Notes under the pieces: model-generated | The model's input: only the letters and a program-made list of their open reading frames with translations | The model's database searches: none | What the model was told of the DNA's origin: nothing | Program-made: the position numbers and the translations under genes | Source: UBA9547 sp044349205 | GTDB lineage: Bacteria > Bacteroidota > Bacteroidia > Cytophagales > UBA9547 | DNA length: 20,461 nucleotides | Assembly (NCBI GenBank): GCA_044349205.1 | Contig: JBIKRJ010000016.1 | Location: 1 to 20,461 of the forward strand | Direction of reading: 5' to 3' | Part shown: one piece after another, positions 11,843-20,461 of the stretch | Layout: every line of letters begins with the position of its first letter | How positions within the stretch are numbered: the stretch's first letter is position 1

Positions 11843-13942
11843 TTGAGTATCAAGTTCAACATATTATTAAGAGCAAGGATAGTATTTTTATTAGTACTAC
11901 TTTTTTCTTGTGCCATTGTGTGGAAAGTGGCTCGATTGCAATTTGTACAGGGCGACCATTGGAAAAAAATCGCCGAAAAAATAACCCTAGAATACAAAGA
12001 CGTAAAAGCAACACGAGGTAATATATATTCTGATAATGGCAGCTTATTGGCTACCTCTCTTCCTTTTTACCAACTTGCTTTCGACCCTACTGCAGCCAAA
12101 GAAAAATATTTCAGAGACGGCATAGACTCGCTCAGCATGCTTTTGTCGCGCTTTTTCAAAGACAGGTCGTCCAAAGAATATGAAAGATTTCTTAAAAATG
12201 CGCGCGCAAAAAGAAAACGCTATCTAGTGCTAAGTGGAAACAATCTCACATTTGCCCAAAAGAAAATGATTTCCAGCTGGCCTATTTTCCGTTTAGGGCA
12301 ATTTAGAGGTGGGGTTGTTTTCGAAAAAATAGACAAACGCCACCGTCCTTTCGGCGATATGGCTTTTCGTACAGTGGGTTTTATAAATGAAAACCGTAGC
12401 GGCGCTGGCCTAGAATACAGCTACAACGACCAATTGGAAGGTAAAAAAGGAGAAGCGCTTTTTCAACGAATTGCGGGTGGCAACTATCGGCCGCTTTACG
12501 ACGAAAATTATGTAAAACCTGAAGATGGTTTCGACATACAAACCACCCTGAATGTGAATTTGCAAGACGTAGCAGAAGATGCCTTGCACCGCCATTTGCT
12601 TCGGCACGACGCCGACTACGGTTCGGTGGTGTTGATGGAAGTGAAAACTGGCGAAATAAAAGCTATGGCCAATTTGGGCAAAAACAAAGACGGCTCTTAT
12701 ACCGAAAGATACAACTATGCCGTAGGAAGCCAGGGTCTGACCGAACCAGGCTCAACCATGAAATTGGCTTCACTCATGGCATTGTTTGAAGATTCTGATT
12801 TGGAGTTGGAAGACACCATTTTTGCCAACTGGGGTAAATACAAATTTTACAACCACATAATGACCGATGCCAAACCAGAGGGCTATGGTTCATTAACGGT
12901 CAAACAAGCATTTGCCTATTCTTCCAACATTGCCATAGCCAAAATGGTGGTAAAACATTTTGGTAAGAAACCCCAAAAATTCATCGACTATTTGCAAAAG
13001 TTTGGATTGGGCAAAAAGATAGACTTCCAAATGGCGGGAGAAGCCGAGCCGTATATCAAAAACCCATTCGATAGCTCGTGGAGCGGCATTTCACTTCCCT
13101 GGATATGCCATGGTTACGAAATGAAAGTTTCGCCACTCCATACCTTAACGCTGTACAATGCCATTGCCAATGATGGCAAAATGATTAAACCCATCATAGT
13201 AAAAGAAGTACGCAAGGCCGACAAAGTGTTGGAAAAATACGAAACAGAAGAAATTGTGGACAAAATATGCTCGGACAAAACACTTGAAAAATGCCGAGAA
13301 ATGATGGAAGAAGTGGTGCTTTCCGGAACCGCCAAAAACATTGCAGGAACGCACTACAAAATAGCAGGCAAAACAGGTACCGCGCAGAGATTGGTCGACG
13401 GCCGCTACACCAAAAGTTACTACACAAGTTTTGCAGGTTACTTCCCCGCCAATAAGCCAAAATACAGCTGTATAGTAGTCATCGACAACCCAAAAGGATA
13501 TTTGCAATACGGTGCCGATGTGGCTGCTCCTGTGTTTAAAGAAATTGCCGATAAAGTGTACGCCACCGACAATGAAATGCACAAACTAATGGAAGAAAAG
13601 AAGTTTTTCGACAAAACAGGAATTTTTCCTTATGTAAAAGCTGGCTTTCTGGACGACCTTAAGTACTTGTGCAACTACTTCGGAATTTCAAATCATGCCA
13701 ACGAAAAGGAAGAATGGGTAGTGGCCACGACCACCAACAATGCCATCACTTGGCAAAACCGAATCATCAGAAAAGACCTAGTCCCAAACTGTGTGGGTTT
13801 TACCTTGAAAGACGCCATGTACATTTTGGGCAACAACGGTTTGCTAGTAGAATTTTCGGGGACAGGACGAGTGGTACAACAATCGCTTAGCCCTGGCCAA
13901 CGTGTAGTAAAAGGCGGTAGAATATATTTAAAACTAGGATAG
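11843..13942 (+). CDS. ftsI: Penicillin-binding protein FtsI (PBP3-type transpeptidase) with PASTA domain
   Basis: This 699-residue class B penicillin-binding protein has one N-terminal membrane helix (about 10-30), a dimerisation/pedestal domain starting at ATRGNIYSDNG (56-66), and a transpeptidase domain from about 255. The active-site motifs are S304-T-M-K307, S360-S-N362 and K510-T-G512. A single PASTA domain occupies about 645-699 (VPNCVGFTLKDAMYIL to IYLKLG). It cross-links septal peptidoglycan together with FtsW. The start is a TTG at 11843; it places SIKFNILLRARIVFLL where family members start, and no ATG is available. The pseudogene separates it from ftsL, unlike the usual close order. 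murE follows 1 bp after its stop. Confidence 0.94.
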   Translation: MSIKFNILLRARIVFLLVLLFSCAIVWKVARLQFVQGDHWKKIAEKITLEYKDVKATRGNIYSDNGSLLATSLPFYQLAFDPTAAKEKYFRDGIDSLSMLLSRFFKDRSSKEYERFLKNARAKRKRYLVLSGNNLTFAQKKMISSWPIFRLGQFRGGVVFEKIDKRHRPFGDMAFRTVGFINENRSGAGLEYSYNDQLEGKKGEALFQRIAGGNYRPLYDENYVKPEDGFDIQTTLNVNLQDVAEDALHRHLLRHDADYGSVVLMEVKTGEIKAMANLGKNKDGSYTERYNYAVGSQGLTEPGSTMKLASLMALFEDSDLELEDTIFANWGKYKFYNHIMTDAKPEGYGSLTVKQAFAYSSNIAIAKMVVKHFGKKPQKFIDYLQKFGLGKKIDFQMAGEAEPYIKNPFDSSWSGISLPWICHGYEMKVSPLHTLTLYNAIANDGKMIKPIIVKEVRKADKVLEKYETEEIVDKICSDKTLEKCREMMEEVVLSGTAKNIAGTHYKIAGKTGTAQRLVDGRYTKSYYTSFAGYFPANKPKYSCIVVIDNPKGYLQYGADVAAPVFKEIADKVYATDNEMHKLMEEKKFFDKTGIFPYVKAGFLDDLKYLCNYFGISNHANEKEEWVVATTTNNAITWQNRIIRKDLVPNCVGFTLKDAMYILGNNGLLVEFSGTGRVVQQSLSPGQRVVKGGRIYLKLG

Positions 13943-13943
13943 T

Positions 13944-15395
13944 GTGAAACTGTTAAAAGACATATTGTACAAAGTGCCGCTGGTGTCTATCGCTGGTAGC
14001 ACCGATGTACCCATAGCGGCCATACAATTTGATTCGAGAAAAGTAGGCAAAGGAAGTTTGTTCGTGGCGGTAAGTGGCACTCAAGTAGATGGGCATCAGT
14101 TTATCGATGTTTCTTTCGAAAAAGGGGCGAACGCCATAGTTTGCGAAATTTTACCTGCCGAACTTAAGCAAGGGGTCACCTATGTTCAGGTAAAAAATTC
14201 GGCCAAGTCTTTGGGAATTATGGCCTCTAATTTCTACGACAACCCCTCATCTAAATTGAAACTGGTAGCCATCACAGGTACAAACGGTAAAACTACCAAC
14301 GCCACTTTGCTTTGGAAACTTTTCCGCAGTTTGGGGCATAAAACGGGCTTACTTTCTACTGTCGAAAATCAAATAGACGAATTGGTCGTAGAGGCCACCC
14401 ATACAACCCCCGACCCTTTGCAATTGAATCAATTGCTTGACAAAATGGTAAGTGCTGGCTGTACACATTGTTTTATGGAAGCCAGCTCACATGCCATTTG
14501 GCAAGACCGCATAGCTGGTTTGGAACTGGATGGCGCCGTGTTTACCAATATTTCTCACGACCATTTAGACTATCACAAAACTTTTGAGGCCTACATCAAT
14601 GCCAAAAAGAAACTTTTCGACGAGCTGCCCTCGTCAGCATTTGCCCTAGTCAACATAGACGACAAAAGAGGAAAAGTGATGGTACAAAATACCAAAGGAA
14701 CGGTATACACTTTTGCTTTAGAAAAGCCAGCCGATTTCAAGGGGAAAGTATTGGAAAATACGCTGCATGGCTTAGAAATGGAAGTGGATAACAAACGCGT
14801 ATGGTTCAGACTCATAGGCAATTTCAATGCGTACAACTTGCTGGGAGTGTATGCTGTAGCAACCTTGTTGGGCGAAGATGCAGTGCAAACATTGGCCAAA
14901 CTATCGGCCTTGGAAGGGGCAAAAGGAAGATTTGAACAAGTCATTTCAAAAGACAAAATCACTGCCATTATCGATTACGCACACACCCCCGACGCTTTGG
15001 AAAATGTGCTAAAAACCATCGAAGAGTTGCGTAGTGGAAAAGAAGATATCATAACGGTGGTAGGTTGCGGTGGAAACCGCGATGCGGCAAAAAGACCCAT
15101 TATGGCTCAAATAGCTGCAAAATACAGCCACAAAGTAATCTTAACTTCTGATAATCCGCGCAACGAAGAACCCATGGATATTTTGAACCAAATGGAAGCG
15201 GGACTGAAAGTATCGGACAAAAAGAAAACCTTAATCATAGAAGATAGAAAAGAAGCGATCAAAACGGCCTGTATGTTGGCCAAACCAGCCGACATCATAC
15301 TCGTTGCAGGCAAAGGACATGAAAATTATCAGGAGATAAAAGGCATAAAATATCCGTTTGACGACAAAGAAATAGTACGCAGTTTATTAAATTAA
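13944..15395 (+). CDS. murE: UDP-MurNAc-L-Ala-D-Glu:meso-diaminopimelate ligase MurE
   Basis: The 483-residue protein is a Mur ligase with the ATP loop TGTNGKTT (111-118) and the family blocks ATHTTPDP (151-158), EASSHAI (179-185), TNISHDHLDYH (201-211), IIDYAHTPD (342-350), and VAGKGHENYQ (454-463). The motif DNPR (403-406) in TSDNPRNEEP is the known signature for meso-diaminopimelate as the added amino acid rather than lysine, so this organism should have DAP-type peptidoglycan. The lysine of YINAKKKLF (about 217-225) fits the carbamylated lysine of the family. The start is a GTG at 13944, 1 bp after the ftsI stop. It acts in the cytoplasm. Confidence 0.95.
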   Translation: MKLLKDILYKVPLVSIAGSTDVPIAAIQFDSRKVGKGSLFVAVSGTQVDGHQFIDVSFEKGANAIVCEILPAELKQGVTYVQVKNSAKSLGIMASNFYDNPSSKLKLVAITGTNGKTTNATLLWKLFRSLGHKTGLLSTVENQIDELVVEATHTTPDPLQLNQLLDKMVSAGCTHCFMEASSHAIWQDRIAGLELDGAVFTNISHDHLDYHKTFEAYINAKKKLFDELPSSAFALVNIDDKRGKVMVQNTKGTVYTFALEKPADFKGKVLENTLHGLEMEVDNKRVWFRLIGNFNAYNLLGVYAVATLLGEDAVQTLAKLSALEGAKGRFEQVISKDKITAIIDYAHTPDALENVLKTIEELRSGKEDIITVVGCGGNRDAAKRPIMAQIAAKYSHKVILTSDNPRNEEPMDILNQMEAGLKVSDKKKTLIIEDRKEAIKTACMLAKPADIILVAGKGHENYQEIKGIKYPFDDKEIVRSLLN

Positions 15396-15401
15396 AAAAG
15401 C

Positions 15402-15593
15402 ATGGAAAAGAAAGATTTGAATAAACTTCCGATATATGAAATGCTCGACTATGTGGTGGAAAACAATGAAGTAACCAGCATTATCGAAGCGATAAGAAAA
15501 GAGAGAGGCAATCAGAAAGGCAATTTAAGTGAATCGGAATTGCTGGAAGAAAGAAAAAAATTATTGAACAAGGTTTCTAAAAAGAATGACTAA
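15402..15593 (+). CDS. Unrecognised 63-residue charged protein between murE and mraY
   Basis: A small ORF starts with an ATG 6 bp after the murE stop and ends 13 bp before the mraY ATG, so it occupies the gap almost exactly. The 63-residue product is rich in K, E and N and is predicted to be helical (LPIYEMLDYVVENNEV, then SELLEERKKLLNKVSKKND). It has no signal peptide, no membrane segment and no cysteine. The position inside a tightly packed operon and the lack of overlap favour a real gene. I do not recognise the family, and I cannot tell whether other Bacteroidota have it here. It may be a small cytoplasmic accessory factor or a decayed remnant. Confidence 0.6.
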   Translation: MEKKDLNKLPIYEMLDYVVENNEVTSIIEAIRKERGNQKGNLSESELLEERKKLLNKVSKKND

Positions 15594-15606
15594 AGGCCAC
15601 TGAAAA

Positions 15607-16839
15607 ATGCTTTACTATCTTTTTGAATATTTAGACAAGCAATTCGATTTTTTCGGGGCGGGAGTGTTTCAGTACATCTCCTTCAGAGCTTCAATGGCCA
15701 TGCTTTTTTCCTTGCTTATTCCTTTGCTTTTTGGGCAAAAAATCATTGCCTATTTGCGTCACAAACAAGTGGGCGAATCGATTCGTAACCTTGGCTTGGA
15801 AGGCCAAATGGAGAAAAAAGGAACTCCCACCATGGGCGGTTTCATGATCATGGTTTCCATCCTAATACCTACGCTTTTGTTTGCCCGCCTTACCAGCGTG
15901 TACATTGTCATTTTGGCCGCCGCCACCCTTTGGTTAGGCTTTGTAGGATTTTTGGACGACTACATTAAAGTGTACAAGAAAAACAAAGAAGGCCTAAGCG
16001 GTAAATTTAAAGTCATTGGCCAAATAAGCTTGGGATTGCTGGTTGGCCTTACACTTTATTTCAACAAGTATGTGTATGTGCGCGAATACGTGCATGGACA
16101 TTCCAGCTACTTCACGCTTACAAAAGTCTCGTCTGTTTATAGCCATGTTAAATCGACGGTTACCACTATTCCCTTTTTAAAAGACAACGAATTTGATTAC
16201 TCCACCATTGCCAACTGGTTTGGCCTAAGCGACAATTACACTTGGATAGTGTATGTATTGGTCGTCATCTTCATCATCACGGCCGTTTCAAACGGAGCCA
16301 ACATTGCCGATGGAATAGACGGTTTGGCGGCAGGCACTTCAGCCATTATCGGTATCACACTCATGGTCTTTGCCTACCTGTCTGGTAATGCTGTTTTTGC
16401 CGATTACCTAAACATCATGTTCATTCCCAATTCGGGCGAACTGGTAATATACTGTGCAGCGTTCACAGGCGCCTGCATCGGTTTTTTGTGGTACAATTCT
16501 TTTCCGGCCCAAATATTTATGGGAGACACTGGCAGTTTGATGCTTGGCGGTTGCATAGCCACCATGGCCTTGTGCCTGCGCAAAGAACTGCTGATACCTG
16601 TAATGTGTGGGATATTTTTGGTCGAAAACCTTTCGGTCGTAATGCAGGTAGGTTATTTCAAGTATCAAAAGAAGAGGAAAGGCATAGAGTATGCGCGCGA
16701 AAATAGATTGTTTAGAATGTCGCCCTTGCACCACCATTACCAAAAAGGAGGATACCACGAGTCGAAAATTGTAACTAGGTTTTGGATTGTAGGCATTTTG
16801 TTGGCCATTGTAACATTGGCAACCTTGAAACTGAGATAG
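15607..16839 (+). CDS. mraY: Phospho-MurNAc-pentapeptide translocase MraY
   Basis: The 410-residue polytopic membrane enzyme transfers phospho-MurNAc-pentapeptide to undecaprenyl phosphate to make lipid I. The key motifs are present: GTPTMGG (72-78), the Asp pair D117-D118 in GFLDDYIKVYKK, NGANIADGIDGLAAG (229-243), FMGDTGSL (304-311) and HHHYQKGG (375-382). It is about 50 residues longer than the E. coli enzyme (360), mostly because of a hydrophilic loop at about 155-210 between two helices. That length is usual in Bacteroidota. The ATG at 15607 fits the family start. The stop is 3 bp before the murD ATG. Confidence 0.95.
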   Translation: MLYYLFEYLDKQFDFFGAGVFQYISFRASMAMLFSLLIPLLFGQKIIAYLRHKQVGESIRNLGLEGQMEKKGTPTMGGFMIMVSILIPTLLFARLTSVYIVILAAATLWLGFVGFLDDYIKVYKKNKEGLSGKFKVIGQISLGLLVGLTLYFNKYVYVREYVHGHSSYFTLTKVSSVYSHVKSTVTTIPFLKDNEFDYSTIANWFGLSDNYTWIVYVLVVIFIITAVSNGANIADGIDGLAAGTSAIIGITLMVFAYLSGNAVFADYLNIMFIPNSGELVIYCAAFTGACIGFLWYNSFPAQIFMGDTGSLMLGGCIATMALCLRKELLIPVMCGIFLVENLSVVMQVGYFKYQKKRKGIEYARENRLFRMSPLHHHYQKGGYHESKIVTRFWIVGILLAIVTLATLKLR

Positions 16840-16842
16840 TGA

Positions 16843-18204
16843 ATGAATAAAAGAATTGTCATATTGGGTGCGGGAGAAAGCGGTACAGGCGCAGCTTTGC
16901 TTGCCAAAGCAAAAGGCTACGATGTATTCGTTTCCGACCAAGGGACAATTGGCGATGCTTATAAAGCGGAGTTGACAAATGCTTCGATACCCATCGAAGA
17001 AGGCAAACACACCGAGGTGCTGATTTTAAATGCCGACGAAGTGGTGAAAAGTCCGGGTATTCCGAACCAAGCGGAGATGGTCAAAAAAATCGTCGAAAAA
17101 AACATTCCGATTGTTTCCGAGATTGAATTTGGCTCTCGCTACTGCAAAGGTAAAATCATAGGCATCACGGGTAGCAATGGCAAAACCACCACCACCAGCC
17201 TGCTGTATCATATTATGAGAGAGGCTGGTTGCAATGTGGGATTGGGTGGAAACATTGGTGAAAGTTTTGCCAAGAAAGTAATAGACGACCCCTACCAATA
17301 TTGGGTGTTGGAACTTAGTAGTTTCCAATTAGACCACTGCTTTCAACTGAAGCCCTACATTTCGGTCATTACCAACATTACGCCCGACCATTTGGATAGA
17401 TACGAATATCAATTCCAAAACTATGTCAATGCCAAATTCCGTATTGCCCAAGCCCAAGACAACAACGACTATTTCATTGTGTTTACCGACAATGAACCCA
17501 TTGTTTCGGAATTGAAGAAGCGCGATATAAAACCGAGTTTGGTAGAAATCTCTTTGACAAAACAGCCCAAACAAGGTGCTTGGTTTGATGGAGAAAAGCT
17601 TCATTTTGAGCTGAAGGAAGATAATTGGACTATTTCAAAAGAAGAAATAAGCCTGAAAGGCAAACACAATTACCTGAACGCCATGGTGGCCGTATTGGCT
17701 TGCATGGAAATAGGGTTGGAAAAAGAACAAATTTTAAAAGGTTTGGCCTCTTTCAATGCGGTAGAGCATAGAATGGAGTTTGTGGAAAGGGTAAAGGGCA
17801 TCAATTTCATAAACGATTCGAAGGCCACCAATGTTGATTCGGTTTTTTATGCACTGGAAAGCATGACCAATCGGGTGATTTTAATTTTAGGTGGAGTTGA
17901 CAAAGGAAACGATTACAGCCAAATAGAAGAATTGGTGAAAAGCAAAGTACCTACGCTGGTGTGCATGGGAAAAGACAACCACAAACTGGTTGAATTTTTC
18001 GCGGGCAAGGTGGGGCAAATAATAGAAACTGATTCGATAGAGGCGGCTGTGAGGGAATCTTTCGAACATGCAAAATTGGGCGATACAGTTTTGCTCTCGC
18101 CTGCTTGTGCCAGTTTCGATTTGTTTAAAAACTATGAAGACCGTGGCAAACAATTTAAAGAACAAGTACAAAAACTAGCCCAAAAAACAAGAAACCAAAA
18201 CTGA
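16843..18204 (+). CDS. murD: UDP-MurNAc-L-alanine:D-glutamate ligase MurD
   Basis: The 453-residue Mur ligase adds D-Glu to UDP-MurNAc-L-Ala in the cytoplasm. It has an N-terminal Rossmann-like domain (VILGAGESGTGAALLAK, 6-22), the ATP loop GITGSNGKTTTTS (107-119), and the family blocks LELSSFQLD, ITNITPDHLDRY, GKHNYLNAMVA, NAVEHRMEF, NDSKATNVDS and LSPACASFDLFKNYEDRGKQFKE. The length is normal for the family. The ATG at 16843 overlaps nothing, 3 bp after the mraY stop, and its stop is 1 bp before the ftsW ATG. The identification over MurC/MurE/MurF is supported by the GAGESG N-terminus and SPACASFDLF. Confidence 0.94.
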   Translation: MNKRIVILGAGESGTGAALLAKAKGYDVFVSDQGTIGDAYKAELTNASIPIEEGKHTEVLILNADEVVKSPGIPNQAEMVKKIVEKNIPIVSEIEFGSRYCKGKIIGITGSNGKTTTTSLLYHIMREAGCNVGLGGNIGESFAKKVIDDPYQYWVLELSSFQLDHCFQLKPYISVITNITPDHLDRYEYQFQNYVNAKFRIAQAQDNNDYFIVFTDNEPIVSELKKRDIKPSLVEISLTKQPKQGAWFDGEKLHFELKEDNWTISKEEISLKGKHNYLNAMVAVLACMEIGLEKEQILKGLASFNAVEHRMEFVERVKGINFINDSKATNVDSVFYALESMTNRVILILGGVDKGNDYSQIEELVKSKVPTLVCMGKDNHKLVEFFAGKVGQIIETDSIEAAVRESFEHAKLGDTVLLSPACASFDLFKNYEDRGKQFKEQVQKLAQKTRNQN

Positions 18205-18205
18205 T

Positions 18206-19345
18206 ATGGCCGAAACCGTCTCACATCACAATGTTTTGAAAGAACGCTTTGAACGCGTTTTTAAAGGAGACCCTGTCATTTGGTTTGTGGTTTTTGCGTT
18301 GGCTATCTTTTCTATACTTACGGTGTACAGCGCGGCAGGCACATTGGCTTTCAAAAAACACCAAGGCAACACCGAATATTTTCTAGTAAAACAACTCATT
18401 TTCGTGATGGTGTCTTTGTTTGTAATGTGGTTGGCACATTTGGTCGATTACCGTTACTACTCAAAAATTTCGCGCTTTGCCCTTATTCTTTCGGTGCCAT
18501 TTCTACTTTATTCTTTCTTTTTTGGTTCTACTATCAACGATGCTTCACGCTGGCTTACGATTCCGCTCATCAATCAAACATTCCAACCATCCGACTTGGC
18601 AAAATTTGCCTTGATAACCAATTTGGCTGCCATGCTGGCCAAAAACCAGTCCGACATTGAAGACATCAAAAAAACGTTAATACCCATCTTATTGTGGTCT
18701 GGTGCCATTTGTGGACTTATCGCACTCAGCAACATGTCTACTGCCATTATGATGGCGGCCACTTGTTTTCTCCTCATGTTCATTGGCCGTGTTCCTTTCA
18801 AATACTTGAGCATGCTGGTGCTCGTCGTGATTTTGGCCTTCAGTATTGCACTAGCCTATGGACAACGCTGGAAGACCTTTTACAACAGGATTTCTTCTTT
18901 CACCCAAAGCGAAGTTCCTTTCCAATTGGAACAATCTTACATTGCCGTATCTACAGGTGGCATTGCCGGAAAAGGCCCTGGCAATAGTACACAACGCAAC
19001 TTTTTACCTCACCCCTATTCCGACTTCATTTTTGCCATAGTGGTAGAGGAGTATGGCTTGATAGGAGGTGTTGTGGTCTTAAGCTTGTACTTGCTGTTAC
19101 TGTATCGAGGAATGCTCACTTTGGCCAACAGCCAGCGCGCGTTTGGCGGATTATTGTCGGCAGGGCTCAGTTTTCTAATTGTGACACAAGCCATGATCAA
19201 TATGGGAGTTGCAGTAGGCTTAGGTCCCATTACCGGTTTACCGCTTCCGCTTTTGAGTATGGGTGGCACTTCCTTGCTCTTTACAGGTATATCCATTGGT
19301 ATAATACTAAGTGTGAGCAAGGGCGAAGAGGCCGAGGAAAATTAA
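18206..19345 (+). CDS. ftsW: Septal peptidoglycan polymerase FtsW (SEDS family)
   Basis: The 379-residue protein has about 10 membrane helices. Family blocks are YSAAGTLAF (41-49), ASRWLTIP...FQPSDLAKFA (113-135), GGIAGKGPGNSTQRNFLPHPYSDFIFAIVVEEYGLIGG (251-288) and the C-terminal GLPLPLLSMGGTSLL (344-358). D273 in PHPYSDFIFA matches the conserved Asp of the SEDS glycosyltransferase loop. With FtsI it polymerises and cross-links septal glycan chains from lipid II. It is called FtsW rather than RodA because it lies between murD and murG. The ATG at 18206 is 1 bp after the murD stop; murG follows after 43 bp, the longest gap in this half. Confidence 0.93.
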   Translation: MAETVSHHNVLKERFERVFKGDPVIWFVVFALAIFSILTVYSAAGTLAFKKHQGNTEYFLVKQLIFVMVSLFVMWLAHLVDYRYYSKISRFALILSVPFLLYSFFFGSTINDASRWLTIPLINQTFQPSDLAKFALITNLAAMLAKNQSDIEDIKKTLIPILLWSGAICGLIALSNMSTAIMMAATCFLLMFIGRVPFKYLSMLVLVVILAFSIALAYGQRWKTFYNRISSFTQSEVPFQLEQSYIAVSTGGIAGKGPGNSTQRNFLPHPYSDFIFAIVVEEYGLIGGVVVLSLYLLLLYRGMLTLANSQRAFGGLLSAGLSFLIVTQAMINMGVAVGLGPITGLPLPLLSMGGTSLLFTGISIGIILSVSKGEEAEEN

Positions 19346-19388
19346 ATTAGAATTGAAAACGAAACAAAATAGCAGACGATAGCCTAAC

Positions 19389-20461
19389 ATGACCAATTCG
19401 GCCAACATAGAAAAACCATTGAAGGTCATCATCTCGGGTGGTGGTACTGGCGGGCATATTTACCCGGCCATTGCCATCGCCAATGCTTTGAAAGCAATGG
19501 TAAAAGAAGTCGATGTCCTTTTTGTAGGTGCCGAAGGTCGTATGGAAATGGAAAAAGTACCCGAGGCAGGATATCCTATCAAAGGCCTTTGGATTAGCGG
19601 TTTTCAACGCAGTCTTTCCATCAAAAACTTATTATTTCCTTTCAAATTGTTGCACAGCATGTTTGCTGCAAGGCGTATCGTAAAAGAATTTGCTCCCGAT
19701 GTGGTAGTAGGCGTGGGTGGCTATGCCAGTGGCCCTATTTTGAAAGCGGCCCAATACCACGGCATTCCTACACTTATTCAAGAACAAAATTCCTACGCTG
19801 GGGTAACCAATCGTTTGCTTGCCGAAAAGGCCAATGTGATATGTGTTGCCTACGAAAACATGGAACGATATTTTCCTGCAAGCAAAATGGTGCTCACGGG
19901 AAATCCAGTACGAACAGACATTTTGGATATCAAAGGCAAAAAAGAAGAAGCCCTCAAATTTTTCAACCTCGAAGCTTCTAAAAAAACAATTCTCGTGATA
20001 GGCGGTAGCCTAGGGGCAAGGACTATCAACGAAAGCATAGATGCTGGATTTGACAATATTATAGGAAAAGATATTCAACTAATATGGCAAACAGGGAAGC
20101 TGTATTACGACATTGCTAAAAAAACCGACAATCGCCATCAAACCAAATTGGTGCGAATTTTTGACTTCATAAAAAGAATGGATTTGGCCTATGCCGCTGC
20201 CGATGTGGTCATTTCGCGTGCTGGCGCTTTGTCTATTTCCGAGCTTTGTTTGGTACACAAACCCACGGTGCTGGTGCCATCGCCCAATGTGGCCGAAGAC
20301 CACCAAACCAAAAATGCCATGGCTTTGGTTGAAAAAGAGGCCGCATTGATGGTGCGCGACGAAGAGGCAAAAGAAAAACTAGTTGAGAAAACGATAGCCC
20401 TTTTGGCCGACCAAAACTTGAAAGCATCGTTGATACAAAACATCGCAAGTTTGGGTCGCCC
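19389..20461 (+). CDS. murG: Lipid II-forming GlcNAc transferase MurG (3' end outside the window)
   Basis: The frame starts at an ATG at 19389 and stays open to the right edge, with 357 full codons visible, so the C-terminus is cut off. MurG enzymes are about 360-370 residues, so only a few residues seem to be missing. The enzyme adds GlcNAc from UDP-GlcNAc to lipid I on the inner face of the membrane. The glycine-rich motif SGGGTGGHIYPAIAIA (16-31) is at the N-terminus. VVVGVGGYASGPI, LIQEQNSYAGVTNRLLA and the C-terminal nucleotide-binding region ISRAGALSISELCLVHKP...NVAEDHQTKNA also match. It follows ftsW by 43 bp and continues the dcw cluster. Confidence 0.95.
   Translation, partial: MTNSANIEKPLKVIISGGGTGGHIYPAIAIANALKAMVKEVDVLFVGAEGRMEMEKVPEAGYPIKGLWISGFQRSLSIKNLLFPFKLLHSMFAARRIVKEFAPDVVVGVGGYASGPILKAAQYHGIPTLIQEQNSYAGVTNRLLAEKANVICVAYENMERYFPASKMVLTGNPVRTDILDIKGKKEEALKFFNLEASKKTILVIGGSLGARTINESIDAGFDNIIGKDIQLIWQTGKLYYDIAKKTDNRHQTKLVRIFDFIKRMDLAYAAADVVISRAGALSISELCLVHKPTVLVPSPNVAEDHQTKNAMALVEKEAALMVRDEEAKEKLVEKTIALLADQNLKASLIQNIASLGR

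Noticed and set aside
16408..17010. A 200-codon minus-strand frame across mraY and murD
   Set aside because: It is antisense to two well-identified genes and has the Cys/His/Tyr-rich composition typical of a shadow frame.

Overview
The window looks like chromosomal DNA of a member of the Bacteroidota. The sequence supports this in four ways: two genes end in type IX secretion (T9SS, Por) C-terminal sorting domains; promoter-like octamers fit the Bacteroidota -7 consensus TAnnTTTG (TAACTTTG twice, TACATTTG once); clear Shine-Dalgarno sequences are largely absent; and the MraY is the long form of about 410 residues. I cannot place it below phylum level.

Layout. (1) Positions 1-2101, + strand: the end of an unidentified, possibly outer-membrane protein, then a tight trio of ECF sigma factor, single-pass membrane protein (probable anti-sigma factor) and small Spy/CpxP-like exported protein. 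This looks like a self-contained envelope-stress circuit. (2) Positions 2157-5786, - strand, convergent with the first block: a LysM lytic transglycosylase, an IscA/ErpA-type Fe-S protein, an unrecognised 162-residue protein, ribosome-binding factor A and a small two-helix membrane protein. (3) Positions 5959-9244, + strand: two exported T9SS cargo proteins, a GH5-type glycoside hydrolase with a jelly-roll-like insertion and a serine beta-lactamase/esterase-fold hydrolase. (4) Positions 9485-20461, + strand: the division and cell wall (dcw) cluster mraZ-rsmH-ftsL-[pseudogene]-ftsI-murE-[63-aa ORF]-mraY-murD-ftsW-murG; murG runs off the end of the window.

The dcw genes are packed with gaps of 0-50 bp and are probably transcribed from one promoter upstream of mraZ. 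That promoter carries three 10-bp direct repeats matching the known MraZ operator, which points to autoregulation of the cluster. The products act in order: MurE and MurD build the UDP-MurNAc peptide, MraY and MurG make lipids I and II, and FtsW and FtsI polymerise and cross-link the wall at the septum with FtsL.

The main irregularity is a decayed four-helix-bundle gene (family of the 23S rRNA intervening-sequence protein) lying between ftsL and ftsI. It has a frameshift in an A-run and an in-frame amber stop, and is bordered by TTAATT-rich palindromes. Other points of interest are a 63-residue ORF between murE and mraY, four evenly spaced Y-F-E repeats in the cytoplasmic part of the putative anti-sigma factor, and the domain inserted in the GH5 barrel. 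No tRNA, rRNA, CRISPR array or insertion sequence was seen. I found no convincing wholly new system; most of the window is a conserved chromosomal region with these local oddities.
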